Shown here: in pieces, positions 17,354-26,261 of the stretch
How the letters are laid out: every line of letters starts with the position of its first letter
Numbering within the stretch: position 1 is the stretch's first letter
Assembly (NCBI RefSeq): GCF_030466405.1
Contig: NZ_JAGGJF010000002.1
Location: forward strand, 248,001-312,000
DNA: 64,000 nt
Source: Pseudidiomarina terrestris
GTDB taxonomy: Bacteria; Pseudomonadota; Gammaproteobacteria; Enterobacterales; Alteromonadaceae
Direction of reading: 5' to 3'
Program-made: the position numbers and the translations under genes
Notes under the pieces: generated by a model
Database searches by the model: none
Told to the model about the DNA's origin: nothing
The model's input: the letters and a program-made list of their open reading frames with translations, nothing else

Positions 17354-18199
17354 GCGGCGTTTCAAGGACGCCAGATAGACGGCGCTGGCAAGGATGGCAG
17401 CGCCAATGGCGAGTCGCAACCAGTCAACCTGATCGCCCCAGAACAGGAAGTTAACCAATAGCCCGGCGGGGATCAGCATATTATTCATGGTCGCCAGCTG
17501 GGCAGTATTGACGCGCTTACTGGCAAGGTTCCAGGCTAAATAGCCGACGCCGGAAGCGGCCAGACCGAGCCACAGCAAAATGCCCCACTGCAGGGCCGTG
17601 GCGGGTTGCATGCTAAAGTTAGCGAAGGCTGCCATCGCCAGACCTGTGGTCAGGGTGGCACCGATAAAAAACAGCGCGAACACGTGGATCTGATTGCGCT
17701 CATCGCCAAGCGGCAAACGTTTATAGAAGACCTGTCCGGTGGCGAAACAAAGGTTGGCGCCCTGAATTAAGAAAAAGCCTGTTAAAAAGTCATCGCTCAG
17801 TGGATTGAAGCGAATCACTGCTGCACCAATCACCGCGAGTGCCGCGGCGCTCCACCAGGACCAGGGCAGATGTTTACGCTGAAAGACGACCTCATCGATG
17901 AGCGTGACGTACAAAGGCGTGAAAATAGTAAACAGCAGTACCTCGGCGACGTTTAAATACAAAAAGGCGTGGTACAGCAGCAGATACATGACGCCAATTT
18001 GTATGGCGCCAATACCAGCCAGTGCCAATTGTTTGGGCAGGGCTAAGCGGCCTGGCCGCCAGAAAGGCAGAAACAACAGCAAAGCTAACGCCATGCGGAT
18101 AAAAACAGCAATGTAGCCATCCACCTGGCCAGCGAGAAACTCACCAATCAGAGAAAAGCTCGCGGCCCAGAGTGCAGTGACGGCCCAAAGAATCCACAT
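17345..18199 (-). CDS. EamA/DMT-family transporter
   Basis: The 284-residue product has about ten hydrophobic helices in two EamA repeats (about 1-130 and 145-280), characteristic of drug/metabolite transporters that export amino acids or other small metabolites. The substrate cannot be read from sequence. It starts nine bases after the MmsR-like regulator stop on the same strand, suggesting co-transcription, and lies between the leucine and valine catabolic operons. A link to branched-chain amino acid or keto-acid export is plausible but unproven. Its 3' end overlaps the thiolase tail by nine bases. Confidence 0.88.
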   Translation of the reverse strand: MWILWAVTALWAASFSLIGEFLAGQVDGYIAVFIRMALALLLFLPFWRPGRLALPKQLALAGIGAIQIGVMYLLLYHAFLYLNVAEVLLFTIFTPLYVTLIDEVVFQRKHLPWSWWSAAALAVIGAAVIRFNPLSDDFLTGFFLIQGANLCFATGQVFYKRLPLGDERNQIHVFALFFIGATLTTGLAMAAFANFSMQPATALQWGILLWLGLAASGVGYLAWNLASKRVNTAQLATMNNMLIPAGLLVNFLFWGDQVDWLRLAIGAAILASAVYLASLKRRLN

Positions 18200-18208
18200 G
18201 TAAAGCTC

Positions 18209-19102
18209 CTAAAGATGCTGTTGATGACTATCGCGATACGTACTGGGGGCAATTCCCATAACTTTCTTAAACAATCGCGAAAAGTAGTAGGGGTCATCGA
18301 ACCCCAGACTTTGTGCAATGGTGCGCACGGAATCGGTACTGCTGTCGAGCTGCTGACAGGCTAATTTAATTTTGAGTTCATTAAAGTAGCGCATCGGTGA
18401 GGTACCGGTGACAGCTTTAAATTTTTTCGCAAAGTGAAAGCGCGACAGCCCGGCCACCTGGGCAATATCTGCCAGGTCCAGATTGCGGTGACTATTGTCT
18501 TGCATGAACCGTTCCAGCGCAAGCAGGTCAAAATCCTGAGTATGCTGGGCTTGACTGGCAAGGTCCGGTAGTTGCGCCATAAGATTTTGGAACAGGGTGG
18601 CGGCGCGTACAGCCCGTTGCCGTTGCCAGCGCTGATGCTGCAGGTTGAGTAAGTCAGTGACACTGGGCAGCAGGCTCTGCCAGTTCTCTAACTTGAGCAC
18701 GAACTGGCCCGGTTGCAGACCAAGTATGTCCATGCTGTGTGATGCTTCCAGACCACTGAAGTGGGTCCAGTAAATGCTCCAGGGGGTGTCTTGGTCGGCC
18801 TGATAGGCATGCGCGAGACCCGCCGGCAAGAGTAGTAACTGGCCAGTGTGAAGGCTGCCGCTTTGCACGCCCTGGTCGGTATGGACACGATAATGGCCGC
18901 AGCCGCGATGGCAAAATATGAGCAAATGATCGGTATGTGCCTCACGCTCAACGCGGTGCCCACGGGCCGCCAGATAATGGCCGTAGGCCACCGGGTAAAA
19001 GTGTTTGCTCAGCGGATGCCGGGCCAGATGCTCGATCAGTTCCAGCGGCAATACGATGCGTGAACTGCCAGCAGGAAGGGGCCAGCTTGATGGTTGGCTC
19101 AT
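18209..19102 (-). CDS. mmsR: AraC-family regulator, MmsR-like
   Basis: The 297-residue product has an N-terminal AraC-type cupin domain (about 30-140; RGCGHYRVHT, LLLLPAGLAHAYQAD, IYWTHFSG) and a C-terminal double helix-turn-helix (about 195-292; LDLADIAQVAGLSRFHFAKK, LGFDDPYYFSRLFKKVMGI). It is divergent from mmsA, the arrangement of mmsR-mmsAB in Pseudomonas aeruginosa, where MmsR activates the valine catabolic genes. I infer the same role here. The inducer is probably a valine intermediate. It is followed after nine bases by the EamA gene. Other AraC members share this architecture, so the name rests partly on position. Confidence 0.8.
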   Translation of the reverse strand: MSQPSSWPLPAGSSRIVLPLELIEHLARHPLSKHFYPVAYGHYLAARGHRVEREAHTDHLLIFCHRGCGHYRVHTDQGVQSGSLHTGQLLLLPAGLAHAYQADQDTPWSIYWTHFSGLEASHSMDILGLQPGQFVLKLENWQSLLPSVTDLLNLQHQRWQRQRAVRAATLFQNLMAQLPDLASQAQHTQDFDLLALERFMQDNSHRNLDLADIAQVAGLSRFHFAKKFKAVTGTSPMRYFNELKIKLACQQLDSSTDSVRTIAQSLGFDDPYYFSRLFKKVMGIAPSTYRDSHQQHL

Positions 19103-19224
19103 AAAAGAATCTCAAATAACAATTTTGTCCATTATAGGGGCAATATCGTTAATGTTAAAGAATCCGGTTCAATGCTTAAATACGAGCCATAAAAATCATT
19201 AGTCAGCACAACGAGGTAATTCAT
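19103..19224. promoter_or_regulatory. Divergent control region between mmsR and mmsA
   Basis: This 122-base AT-rich gap must hold the promoters of both directions. Toward mmsA, TTGTCC (19125-19130) and GTTAAT (19148-19153) are spaced 17 bases, a weak candidate sigma70 promoter that would fit an activator-dependent gene. I could not define an MmsR operator by eye. Confidence 0.35.
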
Positions 19225-20724
19225 ATGACTAAGCAAGTACCACTTTATATTAATGGCGAATTCGTCGAATCGAAAACCAGTCAATGGATTGATGTGACCA
19301 ATCCAGCCACCCAGGAAGTCATCGCGAAGACGCCATGTGCTACCCAGGAAGAAATGGCCGCAGCCGTTGCCAGCGCAAAAGAAGCGTTTTTAACCTGGAA
19401 AGAAACTCCGGTTTCCGAGCGCGCGCGGGTGATGATGCGCTACCAGGCGTTGCTCAAAGAGCACCACGATGAAATCGCAGAGATCCTGGCCAGCGAAACA
19501 GGTAAGACCTTCGATGATGCCAAAGGTGATGTCTGGCGTGGTATCGAGGTGGTTGAGCATGCCGCCAACATCCCTTCGTTGCTGATGGGTGAAACCGTGG
19601 AGAACGTAGCCCGTGGTATCGATACCTACAGCTACACCCAACCCCTGGGCGTGTGTGCGGGAATTACACCCTTCAACTTCCCGGCAATGATTCCGCTGTG
19701 GATGTTCCCACTGGCAATTGCCTGCGGTAACACTTTCATCCTGAAGCCGTCTGAACAGGATCCGCTCACTCCAACCCGTCTGGTTGAACTGTTCGAGCAA
19801 GCTGGCGCGCCAAAAGGCGTATTGCAAGTGATTCACGGCGCGAAAGACCAGGTCGACTTTATTCTGGATGAACCTGCTATTCGTGCGATTTCCTTCGTTG
19901 GTTCCGTGCCTGTCGGTCAGTACATCTACCGTCGTGGTACTGAGAACATGAAGCGCGTGCAAGCCTTTGCCGGCGCTAAGAACCACTGTGTGATCATGCC
20001 TGATGCCAATAAGAGCCAGGTGATCAGTAATCTGGTCGGTGCTTCAGTAGGTGCTGCTGGCCAACGTTGTATGGCGATTTCCGTGGCCGTGTTTGTCGGT
20101 GCGGCGAAAGACTGGATCCCTGAAATTGCGGAAGAGCTGAAAAAAGTTCGTCCGGGAGCCTGGAACGATAAAGCTGCCGCGTTTGGACCTTTGATTAGTC
20201 CACAGGCGAAGCAGCGCGTGGAAAACTTTATTAAGCAAGGCCAGGAAGAAGGCGCAACCCTGCTAGTTGACGGTCGTAATTGTGAAGTGAAAGACTTCCC
20301 GGACGGCAACTGGGTAGGGCCTACCATGTTCAGTGATGTGACCACGGACATGGAAATCTACAAAAACGAAATCTTTGGTCCAGTGTTGTGTGCAACCAGC
20401 ACCGATACGCTCGAAGAAGCCATTGCGCTGGTGAATGCGAACCCATACGGCAATGGTACCTCGATGTTTACCGCCAGCGGTGCCGCCGCGCGTAAATACC
20501 AGCATGAAGTTGAAGTCGGCCAGGTCGGTATTAACATCCCAATTCCGGTACCGCTGCCATTCTTCTCGTTTACAGGTTGGAAAGGCTCGTTCTTTGGCGA
20601 TCTGCATGCCTACGGTAAGCAAGGGGTGCGTTTCTATAGTGAAACCAAAACCATCACAGCCCGTTGGTTTGAAAGTGACATTGCCGACGTAAACGGTCCG
20701 AACATGACCATTGACTTGAAGTAA
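19225..20724 (+). CDS. mmsA: CoA-acylating methylmalonate-semialdehyde dehydrogenase
   Basis: MmsA oxidises methylmalonate semialdehyde to propionyl-CoA with NAD and CoA, the last step of the valine pathway encoded here. The 499-residue aldehyde dehydrogenase has the cofactor region [15 protein letters not shown] (148-162), SFVGSVPVG, and catalytic Cys282 in GQRCMAIS. The [14 protein letters not shown] segment is characteristic of MMSDH within the superfamily. GAGG precedes the ATG. It is the first gene of a same-strand operon: the next gene starts 11 bases later. Confidence 0.97.
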   Translation: MTKQVPLYINGEFVESKTSQWIDVTNPATQEVIAKTPCATQEEMAAAVASAKEAFLTWKETPVSERARVMMRYQALLKEHHDEIAEILASETGKTFDDAKGDVWRGIEVVEHAANIPSLLMGETVENVARGIDTYSYTQPLGVCAGITPFNFPAMIPLWMFPLAIACGNTFILKPSEQDPLTPTRLVELFEQAGAPKGVLQVIHGAKDQVDFILDEPAIRAISFVGSVPVGQYIYRRGTENMKRVQAFAGAKNHCVIMPDANKSQVISNLVGASVGAAGQRCMAISVAVFVGAAKDWIPEIAEELKKVRPGAWNDKAAAFGPLISPQAKQRVENFIKQGQEEGATLLVDGRNCEVKDFPDGNWVGPTMFSDVTTDMEIYKNEIFGPVLCATSTDTLEEAIALVNANPYGNGTSMFTASGAAARKYQHEVEVGQVGINIPIPVPLPFFSFTGWKGSFFGDLHAYGKQGVRFYSETKTITARWFESDIADVNGPNMTIDLK

Positions 20725-20735
20725 CGAGGTGCGCC

Positions 20736-21893
20736 ATGGATTTTAATTTAACAGACGACCAACAAGCCTTTGTCGATACGGCGAAGGCCTTTGCTGACAA
20801 AGAACTGGCGCCTTATGCTGCCGAGTGGGACGAAACCTCCCACTTTCCGGTAGAAGTGTTCCGTAAAGCCGGCGAAATGGGCTTTATGGGCATGTACACG
20901 CCTGAAGAAGCGGGCGGCTTCGGTATGAACCGACTGGATGCAGCGCTGATCTTTGAGCAGTTGTCGATGGGCTGTACCACGACGACAGCGATGATGACGA
21001 TCCACAATATGGTGTCGTGGATGATTGGCTCTTTCGCTACACCAGAGGTTATCGAGGAGTGGGTACCTGAGCTGGTCACCGGCGAGAAGCTGGGGTCCTA
21101 TTGTTTGACGGAACCAGGCGCCGGCTCTGACGCGGCAAGCTTACGTACTTCTGCCAAGAAAGACGGCGATGAGTACGTGATCAATGGTTCAAAAATGTTT
21201 ATCTCCGGCGCTGGCAGTACCGATGTTTTGGTAGTGATGGCTCGCACCGGTGAAGCCGGTCCAAAAGGAATTTCGGCATTTGTGGTTCCCGCTGACGCTG
21301 AAGGCGTGAGCTACGGCAAAAAAGAAGCGAAGATGGGCTGGAACGCTCAGCCCACACGTTTGGTAACCTTCGAAGACGTGCGTATTCCGGCGAAAAATCT
21401 GCTTGGCGCTGAAGGTGAAGGCTTTAAATTCGCCATGATGGGCCTGGACGGCGGCCGCATTAACATCGCCGTATGTTCGGTAGGTACCGCGCAGGCGGCA
21501 TTAGACACGGCCCGCAACTACATGCTGGAGCGGACGCAATTTGGCAAAGAGCTGGGCCATTTCCAGGCGCTGCAGTTTAAGCTTGCCGATATGGCGACGG
21601 AACTGGTCGCCGCGCGGCAAATGGTGCGGCTGGCAGCCTTTAAAGTCGACAGCAATGATGCTGACAAAACCACCTACTGTGCGATGGCAAAACGCTTTGC
21701 CACAGATGTGGGCTTCCAGGTGTGTAATGAGGCTTTACAGATCCACGGTGGTTACGGCTACATTAAAGAATACCCATTAGAGCGTCATGTGCGTGATGTT
21801 CGTGTGCACCAGATCCTGGAAGGCACAAATGAAATTATGCGGGTCATCATTGGTCGCCGGATTTTGGCTGACATTGACCGCGCCATTCTTTAA
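20736..21893 (+). CDS. Acyl-CoA dehydrogenase, probably isobutyryl-CoA / 2-methylbutyryl-CoA
   Basis: The 385-residue FAD enzyme should oxidise isobutyryl-CoA to methacrylyl-CoA (and 2-methylbutyryl-CoA to tiglyl-CoA), passing electrons to ETF. It shows CLTEPGAGSDA, FISGAGSTDV and the standard catalytic glutamate E362 in ILEGTNEIMR, unlike LiuA, where the base sits elsewhere. Its place between mmsA and the 3-hydroxyisobutyryl-CoA hydrolase gives the substrate. It corresponds to the acyl-CoA dehydrogenase of the ivd clusters of Shewanella. The precise chain preference is inferred. Confidence 0.93.
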   Translation: MDFNLTDDQQAFVDTAKAFADKELAPYAAEWDETSHFPVEVFRKAGEMGFMGMYTPEEAGGFGMNRLDAALIFEQLSMGCTTTTAMMTIHNMVSWMIGSFATPEVIEEWVPELVTGEKLGSYCLTEPGAGSDAASLRTSAKKDGDEYVINGSKMFISGAGSTDVLVVMARTGEAGPKGISAFVVPADAEGVSYGKKEAKMGWNAQPTRLVTFEDVRIPAKNLLGAEGEGFKFAMMGLDGGRINIAVCSVGTAQAALDTARNYMLERTQFGKELGHFQALQFKLADMATELVAARQMVRLAAFKVDSNDADKTTYCAMAKRFATDVGFQVCNEALQIHGGYGYIKEYPLERHVRDVRVHQILEGTNEIMRVIIGRRILADIDRAIL

Positions 21894-21917
21894 GTTCGCA
21901 ACTAACAAGGAACTATC

Positions 21918-23042
21918 ATGAGTACAGTGGTTCAGTTCGAAGAACGGCAAACCGCCTGTGGAAAACGCCTTGGTATTGCCCGTCTTGATTCAGAGAAATC
22001 GTTGAATGCGTTGAGTCTGGCCATGATTCAGCAGTTACAGCCGCAACTTGACGAGTGGGCAGGTGATCCGGAGATCGCCTGTGTCTGGCTGGAAGGCGCC
22101 GGCGAGAAAGCCTTTTGTGCCGGCGGTGATATCGTTGCCATGTACAAGGCGATGCGTGACCAACCCGGCGTTCTGGTTGACGAAGTTGCTGACTTCTTCA
22201 GTCAGGAGTACCGCTTAGATCATTGCATTCACTGTTACCCCAAGCCTTTGGTTATCTGGGGCGATGGGATTGTCATGGGCGGTGGTATGGGCCTGATGAA
22301 TGGTGGTAGTCATCGTATTGTGACGGAACGTTCACTACTGGCCATGCCGGAAATCACTATAGGTCTTTATCCCGATGTTGGGGCGACCCACTTTCTCAAT
22401 CAGATGCCCGAGGGCTGTGGTCTGTTCCTGGGTCTGACTGGCGCGCAGATTAACGCCTGCGATGCTTTGTTCCTGAAACTTGCGGATCATTTTATCGCCA
22501 GCTCAAGCCGCGACAAGATCCTCGATGCACTCGCCGATATCCAGTGGGGCGAAACGCCCAGCTTAAATCAGCAAAAAGTGTCCGATGTGTTGGCGAAATG
22601 CTCTGAAGCAGACAGCAAACACCGTCCTGCCGGCCAGGTAGAGCCCAATCATAACCTTATTAAAGAGCTGACAGCGGGTGATGAACTGGTGCCTGTGGTC
22701 GATGCGATAACCAGTCTTGATACGGATGACAAGTGGCTGAGTCGCGCCAGCAAAACCCTTGCTAATGGCTGTCCGATGACCGCTCATATTGTCTGGAATC
22801 AGTTGCATCTTGGCAAAGACTTGAACCTTGCCGATTGCTTCCGACTGGAGCTGACCTTATCAGTGAAATGTGCCACCCGTGGCGACTTTGCTGAGGGAAT
22901 TCGGGCGTTGCTGATCGACAAAGATAAACAACCGAAGTGGCAGCATGACTCAGTGGCTGATGTGGAGGCAGAAGAAGTCGACGAATTCTTTACCTCACCC
23001 TGGGCTGAAGATGAGCATCCACTTGCCGACTTAGGACATTAA
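21918..23042 (+). CDS. 3-hydroxyisobutyryl-CoA hydrolase
   Basis: This crotonase-family hydrolase removes CoA from 3-hydroxyisobutyryl-CoA in valine breakdown, limiting toxic methacrylyl-CoA. The 374-residue product is longer than hydratases (about 260) and carries the hallmark segments FCAGGDIVAMYKAM, GIVMGGGMGLMNGGSHRIV and MPEITIGLYPDVGATHFL, matching the HIBCH family. It follows the acyl-CoA dehydrogenase after 24 bases. No separate short enoyl-CoA hydratase gene lies between them, in contrast to the Shewanella ivd order. Confidence 0.93.
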   Translation: MSTVVQFEERQTACGKRLGIARLDSEKSLNALSLAMIQQLQPQLDEWAGDPEIACVWLEGAGEKAFCAGGDIVAMYKAMRDQPGVLVDEVADFFSQEYRLDHCIHCYPKPLVIWGDGIVMGGGMGLMNGGSHRIVTERSLLAMPEITIGLYPDVGATHFLNQMPEGCGLFLGLTGAQINACDALFLKLADHFIASSSRDKILDALADIQWGETPSLNQQKVSDVLAKCSEADSKHRPAGQVEPNHNLIKELTAGDELVPVVDAITSLDTDDKWLSRASKTLANGCPMTAHIVWNQLHLGKDLNLADCFRLELTLSVKCATRGDFAEGIRALLIDKDKQPKWQHDSVADVEAEEVDEFFTSPWAEDEHPLADLGH

Positions 23043-23055
23043 AAAGGACAATCTT

Positions 23056-23952
23056 ATGGCAACAGTAGGATTTATTGGTTTAGGTAATATGGGCGGGCCA
23101 ATGGCCGCCAATCTGGTCAAAGGCGGCCACAAGGTTACCGTATTCGATCTTTCTGAAGCAGCGCTGGAGCAGGCACGTGCTGCTGGCTGTAGCGTAGCCG
23201 GAGAGGTTTCCGAGGTCACTCAGGGCGCTGATTTTGTGATTTCCATGCTGCCTGCTGACCACCATGTGGAAGGCGTGTACCTGGGTGATAAAGGACTGCA
23301 TAAAACCCTGTCTAAAACGACCCTGGTCATCGACTGCAGCACCATCAGTGCGGAAACCGCACGCAAACTTGGCGCAGAACTTCAACAAAGCGGTATCGAG
23401 TTTATCGATGCGCCGGTCTCCGGCGGTGTCGGTGGCGCTAAAGCAGGTACCCTGACGTTCATCTGTGGTGGCGCCGAGAGTGCCGTTGAGCGCGCCCGCA
23501 CTGTCCTTAACGACATGGGTAAAAACGTTTTCCGTGCTGGCGATGCTGGTGCCGGGCAGGTGGCTAAAATCTGCAACAACATGCTGTTATCGGTGCTGAT
23601 GGCGGGTACTTCTGAGGCGTTGCAGCTGGGTATTGCGCATGGACTGGACCCCAAAGTCTTATCGGAAATCATGCTGCAGAGTTCAGGTCGAAACTGGACG
23701 CTGGAAGTTTATAATCCGTGTCCGGATGTGATGGAAGGCGTACCTTCGAGCAATGATTATCAGGGTGGCTTCCTGGTTGACCTGATGGCAAAAGATTTGG
23801 GGCTGGCACAACAGGCAGCATTACGCAGTGGTGCCAGTACGCCAATGGGCTCGTTAACCCTGAATTTGTATCGCAGCTGGGCGCAACTTGGTCACGGTCG
23901 GGAAGACTTCTCGAGCATTTTCAAGTATGTTACGCCGCAAACTAAGAAGTAG
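23056..23952 (+). CDS. mmsB: 3-hydroxyisobutyrate dehydrogenase
   Basis: MmsB oxidises 3-hydroxyisobutyrate to methylmalonate semialdehyde with NAD. The 298-residue product is a beta-hydroxyacid dehydrogenase with the Rossmann start GFIGLGNMGGPMAANLVKGGH (6-26), the substrate-binding DAPVSGGVGGAKAGTLTF and the catalytic lysine in GQVAKICNNM (about 171). It lies 13 bases after the hydrolase that makes its substrate and in the same operon as mmsA, which uses its product. Confidence 0.96.
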   Translation: MATVGFIGLGNMGGPMAANLVKGGHKVTVFDLSEAALEQARAAGCSVAGEVSEVTQGADFVISMLPADHHVEGVYLGDKGLHKTLSKTTLVIDCSTISAETARKLGAELQQSGIEFIDAPVSGGVGGAKAGTLTFICGGAESAVERARTVLNDMGKNVFRAGDAGAGQVAKICNNMLLSVLMAGTSEALQLGIAHGLDPKVLSEIMLQSSGRNWTLEVYNPCPDVMEGVPSSNDYQGGFLVDLMAKDLGLAQQAALRSGASTPMGSLTLNLYRSWAQLGHGREDFSSIFKYVTPQTKK

Positions 23953-23961
23953 GAGCAACGA

Positions 23962-24726
23962 ATGGATATTGCATCGAGTACAATTGTTATTACCGGCGGA
24001 GCGCAAGGCTTAGGCCGTGCCATGGCAGAACACTTTGCTGAGGCTGGTGCGTCACTGGCGTTAATCGACATGAATCAGGACACCCTGAACGAAGCGGAGC
24101 AGATTTGTGCCGAAAAAGGTGCAAAGAAAGTGCAAGGCTATGTCGCTAACGTGACCGACGAAGGCGCAGTTGAAGAGGTCTTCACGACCATTCAAAACGA
24201 CTTCGGTGGTATCAATGTGCTGATTAACAATGCTGGTATTTTGCGCGATGGCTTGCTGATCAAATGCAAAGACGGTGAAATTACTCAGAAAATGCCGCTG
24301 CAGCAGTTCCAGTCAGTGTTGGATGTGAATCTTACCGGTAGCTTTTTGTGCGGTCGTGAAGCTGCGGCACACATGGCGAAAGCGGGCAATGGCGGTGTCA
24401 TTATCAATATCTCCAGCGTGGCACGCGCGGGCAACATGGGCCAGACCAACTATGCTGCAACCAAAGCGGGCGTGGTGGCAATGACGGTCACCTGGGCGCG
24501 TGAACTCGGACGATTCGGTATCCGCTGTGGCGCCATTGCACCTGGCTTCATCGAAACTCCGATGACCGCTCAGATGAAACCTGAAGCTATTGAGCGGGCG
24601 TTAAGCATGGTACCTTTACGCCGCTGGGGACAGCCAGACGAAATTGCGCACAGTGCGCGTTACATCATTGAAAATGACTTTTTCAGCGGACGTGTGTTAG
24701 AAATAGACGGAGGCGTCCGACTATAA
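23962..24726 (+). CDS. SDR-family 3-hydroxyacyl-CoA dehydrogenase, IvdG-like
   Basis: The 254-residue short-chain dehydrogenase has the cofactor motif GGAQGLGRAMAE (11-22), NNAG, catalytic Ser in NISSVARAG and YAATK as Tyr-x3-Lys. In Shewanella-type ivd clusters the equivalent gene is assigned to oxidation of 2-methyl-3-hydroxybutyryl-CoA in isoleucine breakdown, and I infer that here. It could alternatively be a FabG-like reductase by sequence. It begins nine bases after mmsB and ends ten bases before a LysR gene, with no terminator seen between. Confidence 0.87.
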   Translation: MDIASSTIVITGGAQGLGRAMAEHFAEAGASLALIDMNQDTLNEAEQICAEKGAKKVQGYVANVTDEGAVEEVFTTIQNDFGGINVLINNAGILRDGLLIKCKDGEITQKMPLQQFQSVLDVNLTGSFLCGREAAAHMAKAGNGGVIINISSVARAGNMGQTNYAATKAGVVAMTVTWARELGRFGIRCGAIAPGFIETPMTAQMKPEAIERALSMVPLRRWGQPDEIAHSARYIIENDFFSGRVLEIDGGVRL

Positions 24727-24736
24727 CCGAGTAAAC

Positions 24737-25636
24737 ATGCGAAAATTACCCCCATTAAATGCGCTGAAAGCTTTTGAGGCTGCGGCCCGTCATTTGAGTT
24801 TCACGCGCGCAGCCGACGAACTTTTTGTCACGCAGGCTGCGGTGAGCCATCAGGTGAAGGCGTTAGAGGATTTTTTGGGGGTAAAATTGTTTATCCGCCG
24901 CAACCGATCGTTGCTGCTGACCCCCGAAGGGCAGACCTACTACCTCGAGCTCAAGGAAATCTTTGACCATCTGGTGCAAGCGACTGAGCGTCTGAAAAGT
25001 GCCTCGGAGCGGGGCTCTTTGACCATCAGCTTGCCCCCGAGTTTTGCTATTCTTTGGTTTGTCCCGCGCTTAAGTCGTTTTCGCGAAGCTTGTCCCGAAA
25101 TTGATGTCAGGATCCGTGCCGTGGATGAAGTCGATGGCTCGTTAACCGATGATGTCGATGTGGCGATTTATTACGGTTCGGGCAAGTGGCCCGGGCTGAA
25201 AGCCTACAAGCTGCATAATGAATTTCTGCTGCCGGTCTGTTCTCCGCTGCTGCTCAATGGCTCAAAACCATTGCGCGAGCCAAAAGATTTACTCGATCAC
25301 ACCTTGTTGCACGACGAAACCCGTAATGCCTGGAAAGACTGGTTTAAGCTGGTCGGGATCGATAAAAATAAAGGTGATAATGGGCCCATTTTCAGTCACT
25401 CAAATCTTGCCTTAAAAGCTGCAGTGCACGGCCAAGGCATTGCTTTGGCGAATAATGTTCTGGTAAAGCCGGAGATCGATGCCGGGCATTTGATCCAAAT
25501 CTTCCCGGAAGCCTTGCCCCGTGAGAAATCATTTTACTTAGTATGTCGTGACTCTCAGTCAGAAATCGGTAAAATCGCCACCTTTCGCAACTGGCTGCTA
25601 CAAGTCGTGGAAGAGGAAGAAGACGCTTATGAGTGA
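24737..25636 (+). CDS. LysR-family regulator, GcvA-like
   Basis: The 299-residue product has an N-terminal winged helix-turn-helix (4-63; LPPLNALKAFEAAARHLSFT, ADELFVTQAAVSHQVKALED) with the wording typical of GcvA, and a LysR substrate-binding domain (about 92-290). GcvA regulates the glycine cleavage system, but no gcv gene is present, and in this position it might act on the preceding catabolic operon. It starts ten bases after the SDR gene and overlaps the next gene by eight bases. In other gammaproteobacteria gcvA is also found near rlmM, so its place may reflect old synteny rather than function. Confidence 0.88.
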   Translation: MRKLPPLNALKAFEAAARHLSFTRAADELFVTQAAVSHQVKALEDFLGVKLFIRRNRSLLLTPEGQTYYLELKEIFDHLVQATERLKSASERGSLTISLPPSFAILWFVPRLSRFREACPEIDVRIRAVDEVDGSLTDDVDVAIYYGSGKWPGLKAYKLHNEFLLPVCSPLLLNGSKPLREPKDLLDHTLLHDETRNAWKDWFKLVGIDKNKGDNGPIFSHSNLALKAAVHGQGIALANNVLVKPEIDAGHLIQIFPEALPREKSFYLVCRDSQSEIGKIATFRNWLLQVVEEEEDAYE

Positions 25637-26261
25637 TTCGCAACGCGTAGCGGTGCATCGCGACAATCCCGAAGGCGCGGTCCGGGTGATTTTTGCCCAT
25701 GGTGCCGGTGCCGGATTACAAAGTGACTTCATGCAATATTTCGCGCTGGCGCTGGCCATGAATGATGTTGATGTGGTGCGTTTTAATTTCCCCTATTGGC
25801 AAAAGTTTATGGACACCGGGGTTCGACGTCCGCCGAATCCAATGCCCCAGCTGGAGCATTGCATGCGCACGGTTATTGAACAGTTTGATGATGACAAACC
25901 GTTGTTTCTCATGGGTAAATCTATGGGCGCGCGGGTGGCATTCCGGCTCGCAGATGAAGCCAAAGCTGAGGCAGCAATCGCGCTTGGCTTTCCGTTTCAT
26001 CCGATAGGGAAGCCGGACAAGCTCAGGCTCGATGACCTGGTCAATCAATGTCCCAAAAACCTCATTATTCAGGGCGAACGGGACGGCTTTGGTAAACCTG
26101 AAGAAGTGGCGAGTTACCAGTTGCCAGACACTATCGCGATGCATTGGCTCAGCTATGGCGATCATAGCTTTGAACCTACCAAACGCAGTGGCCTTGAGCG
26201 CCGTACGTTGTGGCAGGAAGCCGTGGATACGGTGCGTGGTTTTATAACGGAGAGAACATGA
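25629..26261 (+). CDS. Alpha/beta hydrolase, KANL3/Tex30-like
   Basis: The 210-residue product has FAHGAGAGLQSDFM near the start (oxyanion region), a nucleophile elbow GKSMGA (Ser near 100), an acid in GERDGFG and a histidine in YGDHSFEP, giving a complete hydrolase triad. The family is widespread in bacteria without an agreed substrate. The start is the ATG at 25629 inside the LysR tail. The frame is open further upstream, but that would overlap the LysR gene by almost 90 bases. Its stop overlaps the rlmM start as ATGA, so the three genes are probably translated together. Confidence 0.85.
   Translation: MSDSQRVAVHRDNPEGAVRVIFAHGAGAGLQSDFMQYFALALAMNDVDVVRFNFPYWQKFMDTGVRRPPNPMPQLEHCMRTVIEQFDDDKPLFLMGKSMGARVAFRLADEAKAEAAIALGFPFHPIGKPDKLRLDDLVNQCPKNLIIQGERDGFGKPEEVASYQLPDTIAMHWLSYGDHSFEPTKRSGLERRTLWQEAVDTVRGFITERT

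Noticed and set aside
24600-24740. Glycine riboswitch linked to the GcvA-like gene
   Set aside because: There are only ten bases between the SDR stop and the LysR start, leaving no room for a riboswitch, and no gcv genes are present.
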